From Prevotella disiens JCM 6334 = ATCC 29426 (GTDB lineage Bacteria; Bacteroidota; Bacteroidia; Bacteroidales; Bacteroidaceae): a stretch of DNA of 64,000 nt. The stretch spans positions 57,138 to 121,137 of the forward strand of contig NZ_BAIS01000002.1 in assembly GCF_000613345.1 (NCBI RefSeq), read 5' to 3'. The notes under the pieces were generated by a model. That model made no database searches, was not told the origin of the DNA, and saw only the letters and a program-made list of their open reading frames with translations. Below are positions 46,162 to 56,391 of this stretch, in pieces (within the stretch, counting starts at the first letter, position 1; every line of letters starts with the position of its first letter). The translations under genes and the position numbers were made by a program.

Positions 46162-47880
46162 ATGAATACAATAGAAAGTAACACCAACGAAGAAAAACGT
46201 AGTTTAAGCTTTGTAGAGCAACTCGTAGAAGAAGATATTGCAGAAGGAAAGAACGGAAAACGCATTCAAACACGTTTCCCTCCAGAACCAAATGGTTATC
46301 TGCATATTGGACACGCCAAGGCTATCTGCATGGACTTCGGAGTGGCTGAAAAATATAAGGGTATTTGTAATTTGCGATTCGATGATACAAATCCTTCAAA
46401 AGAAAAGAACGAGTATGTAGAAAATATTCTGCACGATATTAGTTGGCTCGGATTTAAATGGGGTAACATCTACTATGCAAGCGATTATTTCGAAAGATTA
46501 TGGGAGTTTGCAGTATGGTTGATTAAGAAAGGATTGGCTTATGTTGATGAGCAAGACTCTGAAACGATAGCTGCACAAAAAGGTACACCGACCCAACCTG
46601 GCACACCTTCACCTTATAGAGACCGCCCAATAGAAGAAAGTCTTGAACTTTTTAAAAAGATGAATACACCTGAGGTAGTAGAAGGCAGCATGGTTTTGCG
46701 TGCTAAACTTGATATGGCAAATGCCAACATGCACTTCCGTGACCCTATCATGTATCGCATCATTCACACACCACACCACAGAACGGGTACAAAGTGGAAT
46801 TGCTATCCTATGTATGACTTCGCTCACGGACAAAGCGACTACTTTGAAGGTGTTACCCACTCTATTTGTACATTAGAATTTGTGCCTCACCGTCCATTAT
46901 ACGATAAGTTTATTGACTTTTTGAAAGAGTCTGACGGTACAGATAATCCTTTGAATGACAATCGTCCACGCCAGATTGAGTTCAACAGATTGAACCTTAC
47001 ATACACTGTAATGTCAAAGAGAAAGTTGCACACATTGGTAGATGAAAAGTTCGTAAATGGTTGGGACGACCCTCGTATGCCAACACTTTGCGGTATGCGC
47101 CGCCGTGGTTATTCTCCAGAATCTATCCGTGCTTTCATCGATTCAATTGGTTACACAAAGTTTGATGCTTTGAACGACATGGCATTGCTCGAAGCTGCTG
47201 TGCGTAACGACTTAAATCAGAAGGCTACACGCGTGAGTGCTGTGCTCGACCCTGTGAAATTGGTGATTACAAACTATCCCGAAGGACAAACAGAAGAAAT
47301 GGAAACCATCAACAATCCTGAAAACGAAGCTGACGGAAAACATACCATTACTTTCTCTAAAAACTTGTGGATAGAACGTGCCGATTTCATGGAAGACGCT
47401 CCAAAGAAGTTCTTCCGCATGACGCCAGGCAAAGAAGTTCGCTTGAAGAGTGCATATATTATAATGTGTACAGGCTGCACAAAGGACGAAAATGGCAATA
47501 TCATAGAAATTCAAGCGGAATACGACCCAAATAGTAAGAGTGGTATGGAAGGCTCAAACAGAAAGGTAAAAGGTACATTGCATTGGGTAAGTGCCGACCA
47601 TTGTTTGGAAGCTGAAGTCAGAGAATACGACCGTCTTTTCAGTATTGAGAACCCTTCGGCTGACGAAAGAGATTTCCGTGAACTCTTAAATCCTGAAAGT
47701 TTAAAGGTGTATAAGAACTGCTACGTTGAAAAATATCTTGCTGAGAAGAAACCAGGCGACTATTTGCAATTCCAGCGCACAGGATATTTCATGCTTGACC
47801 CAGATACAACAACGAAAAAATTGGTCTTCAACAAAACTGTTGGGCTGAAAGATACTTGGGCAAAAACGAAAGATAAATAA
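46162..47880 (+). CDS. glnS: Glutaminyl-tRNA synthetase
   Basis: Charges tRNA-Gln directly, so this organism need not rely on the GatCAB route. The 572 residues carry FPPEPNGYLHIGHAKAICMD (HIGH motif), RFDDTNPSKEK, VMSKRKL (KMSKS motif), GMRRRGYSPESIRAFID, and the C-terminal anticodon-binding beta barrels (AEYDPNSKSGMEG, GTLHWVSADHCLEAEVREYD). Length and frame are normal. First gene of glnS, TPR protein, sigma factor; the next start is only 3 nt downstream. Confidence 0.95.
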   Translation: MNTIESNTNEEKRSLSFVEQLVEEDIAEGKNGKRIQTRFPPEPNGYLHIGHAKAICMDFGVAEKYKGICNLRFDDTNPSKEKNEYVENILHDISWLGFKWGNIYYASDYFERLWEFAVWLIKKGLAYVDEQDSETIAAQKGTPTQPGTPSPYRDRPIEESLELFKKMNTPEVVEGSMVLRAKLDMANANMHFRDPIMYRIIHTPHHRTGTKWNCYPMYDFAHGQSDYFEGVTHSICTLEFVPHRPLYDKFIDFLKESDGTDNPLNDNRPRQIEFNRLNLTYTVMSKRKLHTLVDEKFVNGWDDPRMPTLCGMRRRGYSPESIRAFIDSIGYTKFDALNDMALLEAAVRNDLNQKATRVSAVLDPVKLVITNYPEGQTEEMETINNPENEADGKHTITFSKNLWIERADFMEDAPKKFFRMTPGKEVRLKSAYIIMCTGCTKDENGNIIEIQAEYDPNSKSGMEGSNRKVKGTLHWVSADHCLEAEVREYDRLFSIENPSADERDFRELLNPESLKVYKNCYVEKYLAEKKPGDYLQFQRTGYFMLDPDTTTKKLVFNKTVGLKDTWAKTKDK

Positions 47881-47883
47881 TTA

Positions 47884-49137
47884 GTGGAAGATTATTTTAA
47901 TAGTGAAGAATTTAAGTGTATCCTCAAAAAATATGAGGATATGCTTCAATATAAGATTGGCGAGTTTCTCGATTCAGAGGAACTTGCCGATATTGCTGAA
48001 TACTATATTAGCATAGAAGAATTCGATAAAGCAAAAGAAGCCTTAGATTTTGCTTTAGAAATATTTCCCGATTCGGTACCTCTCCTCTATAATTTGGCAA
48101 GAATGATTGTTTATCAAGAAGGAAATATTGACAAGGCCTACGCACTTGCGGAGCAAATGAATGATAAAACTGATTTTAATTATTTCTCCTTAATAGCCGA
48201 ATTAAAGTGCTTAGAGAAGAAAGAAGATGAAGCAAATGGCTTATTAAAAAATCATTTATCAGAACTTAAATATTACGAAGACGAAAGTACTGAAGAGTAT
48301 ATCTTAGATTGCGCCAAACTTTTTGTCTATTTTGATTATCCCGAAATAGCAAAAGAATGGTTGGAAATGTATGAAGACAAAGAAAATTCTGAGTACAAAG
48401 AAGTTTTAGGACAATTATATACCATTTTGGGGAACTACGATGCAAGCAACAAAATATTAAACAATTTGCTTGACGAAGAACCACATTCACACGAATATTG
48501 GGACCAATTAGCGGATAATAATTTCCAACAAGGCGATTTGGAAGGAGCATTGTCGGCAAGTGAATACTCGATTGCTATCAATCCAAACAATCAGCATGCC
48601 ATACTCAACAAGGCAAATGCGCTCTTCGCACTCGGCAATTCTAACGAAGCACTCAAGTTTTACGAAAACTATCTAAACCTATGTAGGGAAGACGAAAAGA
48701 GTATTGTCTACATCTCAATGGGACATATTGAATTGGGAGAAGGAAATTTTGATTTAGCAAGCAAATACTTCGCAGACGGAATTGATACGGCTACATGCCG
48801 AGAAATAGCCTATATTCAAGTGGCAATAGCAGGTTTTGACAACGGACTAATAGGGTTTGCCTATAAATTATTAAGAGAAAATTTGCCCCAAACCCCAAAG
48901 GATTGGAAACAAGGATACGCCGTTTTTGCAAGATGCTGCTTTGAATTGAATAAAATGGACGAGTACAATAGGAGCTTGCCAGAGGCTATTTCCATGGATA
49001 AAGAAGAATGCAAAGAAACTTTGAGCGAGTTGTATCCTAATGATTGCAAGCCTATTGATTACATGAAATATCAACCCAATGAGGAGAAAAGGAGAACTGA
49101 TTTAACAACTAATTGGGACAGTTTTTTTAATAAGTAG
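47884..49137 (+). CDS. TPR-repeat protein (GTG start)
   Basis: 417 residues starting at GTG (47884), 3 nt after the glnS stop. No signal peptide. Tetratricopeptide-like repeats run through most of the chain (AKEALDFALEIFPDSVPLLY, YWDQLADNNFQQGDLEGALS, NKANALFALGNSNEALKFYE, YISMGHIELGEGNFDLASKY). Strongly acidic. Likely a cytoplasmic scaffold protein; partners unknown. Operon position between glnS and a sigma factor is noted in the findings. Confidence 0.8.
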   Translation: MEDYFNSEEFKCILKKYEDMLQYKIGEFLDSEELADIAEYYISIEEFDKAKEALDFALEIFPDSVPLLYNLARMIVYQEGNIDKAYALAEQMNDKTDFNYFSLIAELKCLEKKEDEANGLLKNHLSELKYYEDESTEEYILDCAKLFVYFDYPEIAKEWLEMYEDKENSEYKEVLGQLYTILGNYDASNKILNNLLDEEPHSHEYWDQLADNNFQQGDLEGALSASEYSIAINPNNQHAILNKANALFALGNSNEALKFYENYLNLCREDEKSIVYISMGHIELGEGNFDLASKYFADGIDTATCREIAYIQVAIAGFDNGLIGFAYKLLRENLPQTPKDWKQGYAVFARCCFELNKMDEYNRSLPEAISMDKEECKETLSELYPNDCKPIDYMKYQPNEEKRRTDLTTNWDSFFNK

Positions 49138-49164
49138 GTTCGTTGATAAAGAAGAAAGGAGAAA

Positions 49165-49872
49165 ATGAAGATGGCTACAAACGAAAAATATATAAAAGAT
49201 ATTGCGAACGAGCAGTTATTGAGCGATAAAGAAGAACAAGAACTTGCCAAGCAAATAAAAATCGGTGATGCAAAAGCGTTGGAAAAACTGACAAAATCCA
49301 ACCTCAAGTTTGTTGTTTCTATCGCACATCAATACAAAAATAGAGGCTTAGGCGAGGACGACCTCATTAGCGAAGGCAATATTGGCATGATGTACGCTGC
49401 ACAAAAGTTTGACGGAACGAAGGGAATTCGATTCGTAAAGTTTGCTGCTCCATACATTAGAAAAGCCATGGAAGAAGCCATAAACGAGCAACTTGAAACT
49501 TTTAAAGTGCAAAATAAAGACGAGAAAAAACCTCGAAAGCGCACAGCACATAGAGTTTCGATAGACCAACCTATCCCCGCAGGAAGCAACGGAACATTCA
49601 CTTTGCAAACCATTTTAGAGAATGCTAATTCGCAACATGCCGATGAAAACCTTACGAAACAGATTGTAAGAGAGGAAATTAAAAAGGCGATGAGTGTTCT
49701 CGATGCACGCCAACGAAAAGTCATTTCACTGCTCTATGCCATCAAAGACGAAGAAGCCTACACCATGCAAGAGACTGCCGACATAATGGACATTAAAAGA
49801 GAACGTGTAAGACAAATTAGAAAAAAAGCGTTACGCAAGTTGAAAAAGCAAATAAATAAAGGTAAACTATAA
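49165..49872 (+). CDS. Divergent sigma-70 family RNA polymerase sigma factor
   Basis: 235 residues. Region 2 is recognisable at about 40-110 (LEKLTKSNLKFVVSIAHQYK, EDDLISEGNIGMMYAAQKFD, FVKFAAPYIRKAMEEAI) and region 4 at about 180-230 with the helix-turn-helix MQETADIMDIKRERVRQIRK. Region 1.1 is absent and region 3 is mostly missing (replaced by a basic linker KKPRKRTAHR). The -10 recognition helix differs from primary RpoD (PYIRKAMEEAI instead of the WWIRQ type), so this is an alternative sigma, not RpoD and not an ECF type. An ATG two codons in (49171) is an alternative start. Third gene of the glnS operon, 27 nt after the TPR gene. Confidence 0.85.
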   Translation: MKMATNEKYIKDIANEQLLSDKEEQELAKQIKIGDAKALEKLTKSNLKFVVSIAHQYKNRGLGEDDLISEGNIGMMYAAQKFDGTKGIRFVKFAAPYIRKAMEEAINEQLETFKVQNKDEKKPRKRTAHRVSIDQPIPAGSNGTFTLQTILENANSQHADENLTKQIVREEIKKAMSVLDARQRKVISLLYAIKDEEAYTMQETADIMDIKRERVRQIRKKALRKLKKQINKGKL

Positions 49873-50000
49873 AAAATAGGGGTCTATAACGTCTCATGTG
49901 GGTAATCGAGTTTTAATCCACCTGTTACGAAGTAGACCATATACTTAAAGTTCCTCAATAACCCAAATTATGGCACTCTAACAACACCCACGTCTAACCC

Positions 50001-50036
50001 GTCCGATAAGTCCGACTCGTCCGATTCGTCCAACAC
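50001..50036. repeat. Four 9-bp tandem repeats (GTCCGAxxx)
   Basis: GTCCGATAA, GTCCGACTC, GTCCGATTC and GTCCAACAC follow each other exactly every 9 bp. The rest of 49873-50040 shows no gene. Confidence 0.8.
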
Positions 50037-50040
50037 TCCC

Positions 50041-50083
50041 AAAAAAATACCCCCTAAAAGTTTAACACCAAACTTTTAGAGGG
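50041..50083 (-). terminator. Terminator of the glmS-purF-carA-carB run
   Basis: Minus strand CCCTCTAAAAGTTT, 6-nt loop, AAACTTTTAGgGGG followed by TATTTTTTT; 60 nt after the carB stop. Confidence 0.88.
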
Positions 50084-50143
50084 CATCTTCTTTCAAAAAT
50101 ATTCTGCTACCTATGCAAGGCTATTCAAAATAATATCAGTAAA

Positions 50144-53100
50144 TTAATATTCACCCCATGCTTTAATATCAATTTCGTCCAATTGAACGTGGCAGAAAGC
50201 TGAAATAAAGGCACTTGCAAGGCGACTATTAGTAAGCAAAGGAATGTTGAAATCGATTGATGCACGGCGAATCTTGTAACCGTTGGTCAATTCGCGTGGT
50301 GTAAGGTCTTTAGGAATATTCACCACCATATCGATTTTCTTATCATGCAAAAGGTCTAACGCTTGTGGGTATTGCCCTTCATCAGATGGCCAATAAACCA
50401 AGGTGTTTTCTATGCCGTTCTCTTCCAAATACTTAGAGGTACCGCCTGTTGCGTAAATATTATAACCATGAGCCTTCAACATTTTGGCAGCATCAAGCAT
50501 TTCTGCCTTTTGTTTCGCTCCACCCGTAGAGAGAAGAATGTTCTTTTTAGGAATACGCTGACCAACAGAGAGCATACTCTTCAATAATGCGGTATGAGTA
50601 TCTTCACCAATACAACCTACTTCGCCAGTTGAACTCATATCAACTCCCAATACAGGGTCGGCTTTTTGCAAGCGATTGAACGAAAATTGAGAAGCCTTAA
50701 TACCCACATAATCAAGGTCGAAGAGGTTTTTATTTGGTTTCTCAACAGGTACGTTCAACATTATCTTGGTTGCTAAATCAATGAAGTTTAGCTTCAAAAC
50801 CTTACTTACAAATGGGAAAGAGCGACTTGCACGGAGGTTACATTCAATCACGAGAATATCGTTATCGCGTGCCATAAACTGTATGTTGAAAGGACCATTA
50901 ATGTGCAGTGCTTTCGCAATTTGTCGGCTAATACGCTTCACACGGCGCACGGTTTCAATATAAAGCTTTTGTGGAGGGAACTGAATGGTAGCATCGCCTG
51001 AGTGAACACCAGCAAATTCAATATGTTCAGAAATAGCGTAAGCCATTATTTCGCCATCACGTGCCACAGCGTCCATTTCGATTTCCTTGGCATTTTCAAT
51101 GAATTTGCTTACCACTACTGGGTGGTCTTCGCTCACATTAGCAGCCAATTTAAGGAAGCGTTCCAATTCATCGTTATTTGAACAAACATTCATAGCAGCA
51201 CCCGAAAGTACATAAGAAGGACGAACGAGTACAGGGAAACCGACACGGTCTACAAACTCTTGAATATCGTCCATACTTGTTAGCGCACGCCATTCTGGTT
51301 GGTTCACACCAATTTCGTTCAACATAGCTGAGAATTTGGCACGGTCTTCTGCATTATCAATATCCTTTGCCTTTGTTCCAAGAATAGGAACATTTTCGGC
51401 ATCAAGATACATGGCAAGGTTATTAGGAATTTGTCCGCCCGTTGAAACGATTACACCGTGAGGAACTTCCATATCAATAACGTCCATAACACGCTCAAAA
51501 GTGAGTTCGTCAAAATAAAGACGGTCGCACATATCATAGTCAGTTGATACGGTTTCAGGGTTGTAATTTATCATGATAGAGCGATACCCTTGCTTGCGAA
51601 TGGTATTTAATGCTTGCACACCACACCAATCGAACTCAACCGAAGAACCAATACGATAAGCTCCTGAGCCAAGAACAATTACGCTTTTGCGGTCGGAAGT
51701 AAATTGAACATCAGAGGCTACGCCCGAATAAGTAAGGTAAAGGTAATTGGTTTGCGCTGGATATTCAGCTGCCAAAGTGTCAATTTGCTTGACAACAGGC
51801 AAAATTCCGTAGCCTTTACGCAACTGACGAACCACCAAAACCGCCTTGTGCATATTACCAACCTCATCTTCCAAACCAACGGCACGCGCCACTTGGAAAT
51901 CGGTAAAACCATAAATCTTAGCCGTGCGCAAGAGTTCTTTATCAAGCGTATTGATGTTGCAACGCTTTAAATCTTCATCAATATCAATAATATGCTTGAG
52001 CTTATGCAAGAACCAATGGTCTATCTTGGTCAATTCATGAATCTGGTCTACAGTATAACCTTTGTGCATTGCCTTTGAAATGACAAAGATACGCTTATCA
52101 GTTGGTTCACGAAGCGCAGCATCAATGTCTTCGATTTCGAGTTCTTTATTCTCTACAAAACCGTGCATGCCCTGCCCTATCATGCGCAAGCCCTTCTGTA
52201 TGGCTTCTTCAAAGTTGCGACCGATTGCCATAACTTCGCCCACAGATTTCATACTTGAACCTAATTCCTTATCAACGCCACGGAATTTGCTCAAATCCCA
52301 ACGTGGTATTTTGCAAACAACATAGTCTAACGCTGGCTCAAAGAAAGCCGATGTATCTTGGTAACCGAGTTCTTCAACTCGAACAAACCATAGCCCATAC
52401 CGAGTTTAGCAGCAACAAAAGCAAGAGGATAGCCTGTTGCTTTACTTGCCAAAGCCGATGAACGAGAGAGGCGTGCATTGACTTCAATGACACGATAATC
52501 TTCGCTCTTAGGGTCGAAAGCGTATTGTACGTTACATTCACCTACAATACCAATGTGGCGAACTATCTTTATCGCCAATTTGCGGAGTTTATGATATTCA
52601 CTATTGGTGAGGGTTTGAGAAGGTGCAATCACGATTGACTCGCCCGTATGGATACCCAACGGGTCGAAATTTTCCATGTTGCAGACCGTAATACAATTAT
52701 CGTATTGGTCACGCACCACCTCGTATTCTATTTCTTTCCAGCCTTTTAAACTCTTCTCAACCAACACTTGTGGAGAGAAAGAAAAGGCTTTTTCGCAAAG
52801 TTTATTGAGTTCTTCTTCGTTATCAGCAAAACCACTACCGAGTCCACCCAAAGCATAAGCCGCACGGATAATGACTGGATAACCCAATATTTTGGCAGCT
52901 TCTCGTGCTTCTTCTATATTTTCGCAAGCCTCGCTTTTAATGGTTTTTACATCGATTTCATCTAATTGTTGTACGAAAAGTTCACGGTCTTCCGTGTTCA
53001 TAATCGCCTTTACTGGCGTACCAAGAACTTTAACATTGTACTTTTCGAGTATTCCAAGGCGGTCTAACTCAACACCACAATTCAATGCAGTTTGTCCACC

Positions 53101-53367
53101 AAATGCCAACAGAATACCATCTGGGCGTTCTTTTTCAATGACACGTTCTACAAAATAAGGTTGTACTGGTAGATAATAAATCTGGTCAGCTACACCTTCT
53201 GATGTTTGAACCGTTGCAATATTTGGGTTAATAAGAACGGTAGAAACACCTTCTTCACGTAAGGCTTTCAATGCTTGTGAACCCGAATAATCAAACTCAC
53301 CAGCTTCACCTATCTTCAATGCGCCTGAACCAAGTAGCAGGACTTTCTTTATTGATTCGTTTTTCAT
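50144..53367 (-). CDS. carB: Carbamoyl phosphate synthetase large subunit, frame break near 52360
   Basis: Makes carbamoyl phosphate from bicarbonate, ATP and ammonia delivered by CarA, for arginine and pyrimidine synthesis. Two ATP-grasp halves are visible ([20 protein letters not shown] and [17 protein letters not shown]) plus the allosteric domain ([20 protein letters not shown]) at the end. The frame stops at 52327; the conserved [20 protein letters not shown] resumes one frame back. Adding one base (minus-strand ACCAAG to ACCCAAG, giving [11 protein letters not shown]) restores about 1074 residues, the usual CarB length. The ATG overlaps the carA stop by one base. Confidence 0.94.
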
Positions 53368-54443
53368 TATTTCAGTGTTTCTACAAATTTGTCAAACATA
53401 AATACTGTATCTACTGGACCTGAACTTGCTTCTGGGTGGAATTGTGAGCTAAACCAAGGGTTTACCTTGTGGCGGATTCCTTCGTTGCTACCATCGTTCA
53501 TATTTACAAAAAGTTCTTCCCAATCTTTTCCCATTGTCTTTGCATCAACCGCATAACCATGGTTTTGTGAAGTAACATAACATTTGTTTGTTCCTACCAA
53601 ACGAACAGGTTGATTATGTCCACGATGACCATATTTCAACTTAAAAATAGTAGCTCCAGCAGCCTTTGATAAAAGTTGATTTCCCATACAAATACCACAG
53701 ATTGGTTTAGTGCTTTCATTCATTTGCTTGCGAATTATCTCCACAGCATCGTTACACATATCTGGGTCGCCAGGACCATTAGCAAGGAAAAGTCCATCGT
53801 ATTCTAATGATGTGTAATCGTAATTCCAAGGTACGCGAATGACTTCAATATTGCGATTTACTAATTCGCGCAAGATATTGGCTTTCACACCACAATCTAC
53901 TAACACTACTTTTTTCCCACCACCTTCATTATATCGGATAATTTTCTTCGTTGAGACAAGGTCTACAAAATTCACACCTTCGTAGTGAGCAGTAGGAATA
54001 TTGTCAGCTTCATCGTCGAAAATAATTTGCCCCATCATTACACCATGTTCGCGCAAAACCTTTGTCAATTCGCGTGTATCAATGCCTGTAATGCCTGGAA
54101 CTTTTTCTCGTTTGAGCCATGATGCCAAACTTTCAACAGCATTCCAGTGGGAATATTCCTCTGTATAATCAGAAACGATGAGCGCAGAAAGATAAATTTT
54201 ATCACTTTCCATAAACGATGGAATCTGATTTTTCTCAATTGTAAATGGTGGCACACCATAGTTGCCGACTAATGGAAAGGTCATTACCAGCATTTGTCCT
54301 GCATACGAAGGGTCGGTAAGGCTTTCAGGATAGCCCATCATAGCCGTATTGAACACTACTTCGCCTGCAACGGGTTGCTCGTAACCGAATGATTTTCCAT
54401 GAAATTTGGTACCATCGCTTAAAACTAAAGTTACATTCCTCAT
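53367..54443 (-). CDS. carA: Carbamoyl phosphate synthetase small (glutaminase) subunit
   Basis: Class I glutamine amidotransferase that feeds ammonia to CarB. The 358 residues show the N-terminal domain ([36 protein letters not shown]) and the GATase with nucleophile Cys in [15 protein letters not shown] and the His-Glu pair in [12 protein letters not shown]. The nucleophile loop reads GICMGNQ rather than GICLGHQ. Translationally coupled to carB by a one-base overlap. Confidence 0.95.
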   Translation of the reverse strand: MRNVTLVLSDGTKFHGKSFGYEQPVAGEVVFNTAMMGYPESLTDPSYAGQMLVMTFPLVGNYGVPPFTIEKNQIPSFMESDKIYLSALIVSDYTEEYSHWNAVESLASWLKREKVPGITGIDTRELTKVLREHGVMMGQIIFDDEADNIPTAHYEGVNFVDLVSTKKIIRYNEGGGKKVVLVDCGVKANILRELVNRNIEVIRVPWNYDYTSLEYDGLFLANGPGDPDMCNDAVEIIRKQMNESTKPICGICMGNQLLSKAAGATIFKLKYGHRGHNQPVRLVGTNKCYVTSQNHGYAVDAKTMGKDWEELFVNMNDGSNEGIRHKVNPWFSSQFHPEASSGPVDTVFMFDKFVETLK

Positions 54444-54480
54444 TATTATTAGTATATTGTGATTTGATATTTTCTTTATT

Positions 54481-56370
54481 TTACTTTTTATAAACTCCTT
54501 CGTAGAATTTTATAAAAGCTTGATTGACGAGGCGCATTCCACCAGGAGTTGGAAATTTTCCCGTAAAATACCAATCACCACGATGATGTGGTATAGCTTC
54601 ATGCAACCCTTCTATACTTTGATAGACAAGTTCTACAGGTGTTGTCATGCCTTGTGGACGAAGCATTTCAACAATTTTCTCGTTGATTTCTTCCACTGTA
54701 AATGGCTCATAAACTCTGCAAACTGCATTTTCGATGACTTCGTCCTTAGCTTTTGCAACCTCTTTCTTACATGCTTCGTAAATTTCAGTAAGCAATGATT
54801 CCATTTTACGCTCCTTAATGAGCTCGATAGTTGCTGCAAAGACACAAAATTCTTCCAAACGAGGCATATCAATGCCATAATAATCAGGATAACGAATTTG
54901 TGGTGCGCTCGATACGATAACGATTTTCTTTGGGTGCAATCGGTCAAGAATGCGCAAAATGCTTTCTTTCAGCGTTGTACCACGAACGATTGAGTCGTCA
55001 ATAATAACCAAATTGTCCTCATTTGGTACGATACTCTCATAACTAATGTCGTAAACGTGCGATGCTAAATCGTTGCGTGAATTGCTTTCCGTGATGAAAG
55101 TACGAAGTTTTATATCCTTCCATGCCACTTTCTCCGAACGAATAGATTGTCCAACAATGCGTTGCAACTCCTCATCGGTAGGTAAATGGTCTAATGCCTT
55201 AATTTCTTCTACCTTTTTTGCATTCAGCCACTTTTTAAAGCCTTGCAAAAGTCCATAGAAAGCCACTTCGGCAGTATTTGGAATAAATGAAATTACAGTG
55301 TGGTTTGTATCGTAACCAATTGATTTCAATACTTTTTCTGTGAGCTGCTCGCCCAACTTTTTGCGCTCTTTGTATATATCTCTATCAGAGCCACGAGAGA
55401 AATAAATACGTTCAAACGAACAAGCTGAATTTTCTTTAGGTTCTAAAATTTGGTGTAATGAAGCTTCACCACGTTTATTAACAATAATAGCTTGACCTGG
55501 CATTAATTCTTTTACATCTTCGCAAGCTAAATCGAATGTTGTTTGAAGTACAGGACGTTCACTTGCCAAAGCCATAAACTCATCATTCATATAAAAGAAA
55601 GCAGGACGAATGCCCCATGGGTCTCGCATAGCACACATTTCACCCGAACCTGTAACACCACAAATAACATAACCCCCATCAAAATGCTGCATAGTTGCAT
55701 GTAGGACATTTTTCATCTCAACGTGGTCTTCAATGTAGTGTGTAATATCAAATTTCTCGAACCCGAGTGCTTTGGCGTCACGATAATTGCGTTCAATTTC
55801 GCGATCTAAGCGATGCCCCATGAGTTCGAGAAGTAAATAAGTATCACTATATTTGCGTGGACATTGACCTTGTTCGGTAAGCAAATCAAATATGTGGTCA
55901 ATGTTGGTCATATTAAAGTTGCCACAAAATGAAAGGTTTTTGGCTCTCCAATTATTACGTCGAAGGAAAGGGTGGACATACGATAACCCACTTTTTCCAG
56001 TGGTAGAGTATCTCAAATGCCCCATGTAGAGTTCGCCTGCGAACGGTAGATGTTTCTGTGCAAATGCTACATCGGCAATTTGTTCTTCTGTATAACCTTT
56101 ATATTGTTTATGAATATTTGCAAAAATTTCTGTAACAGCATTCTTTCCTTCTGCACGTTCACGAAACATATATTCATTTCCAGGTTGTGTTTCAAGTTTT
56201 ACAGCTGCTATTCCCGCTCCTTCTTGTCCCCGATTGTGTTGCTTTTCCATCATAAGATACATCTTATTCAAGCCATACATCCAGGTACCATACTTTTCTT
56301 GGAAGTAGCTAAGCGGTTTCAACAATCGAATCATTGCAACACCACAATCCTCATGAATATTTTTTTCCAT
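54481..56370 (-). CDS. purF: Amidophosphoribosyltransferase
   Basis: First step of de novo purine synthesis: PRPP plus glutamine gives phosphoribosylamine. The class II GATase Cys is Cys9 (MEKNIHEDCGVAMIRL), so an 8-residue propeptide must be removed to expose it, as in B. subtilis-type PurF. The PRPP loop LVIIDDSIVRGTTLKESI and the HMGHLRYSTTGKSG segment are present. 629 residues, longer than E. coli PurF (about 505) but typical of Bacteroidetes. It lies 37 nt upstream of carA and 21 nt after glmS. Confidence 0.93.
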   Translation of the reverse strand: MEKNIHEDCGVAMIRLLKPLSYFQEKYGTWMYGLNKMYLMMEKQHNRGQEGAGIAAVKLETQPGNEYMFRERAEGKNAVTEIFANIHKQYKGYTEEQIADVAFAQKHLPFAGELYMGHLRYSTTGKSGLSYVHPFLRRNNWRAKNLSFCGNFNMTNIDHIFDLLTEQGQCPRKYSDTYLLLELMGHRLDREIERNYRDAKALGFEKFDITHYIEDHVEMKNVLHATMQHFDGGYVICGVTGSGEMCAMRDPWGIRPAFFYMNDEFMALASERPVLQTTFDLACEDVKELMPGQAIIVNKRGEASLHQILEPKENSACSFERIYFSRGSDRDIYKERKKLGEQLTEKVLKSIGYDTNHTVISFIPNTAEVAFYGLLQGFKKWLNAKKVEEIKALDHLPTDEELQRIVGQSIRSEKVAWKDIKLRTFITESNSRNDLASHVYDISYESIVPNEDNLVIIDDSIVRGTTLKESILRILDRLHPKKIVIVSSAPQIRYPDYYGIDMPRLEEFCVFAATIELIKERKMESLLTEIYEACKKEVAKAKDEVIENAVCRVYEPFTVEEINEKIVEMLRPQGMTTPVELVYQSIEGLHEAIPHHRGDWYFTGKFPTPGGMRLVNQAFIKFYEGVYKK

Positions 56371-56391
56371 TTATCAAGGTTTTCTTTTTAT

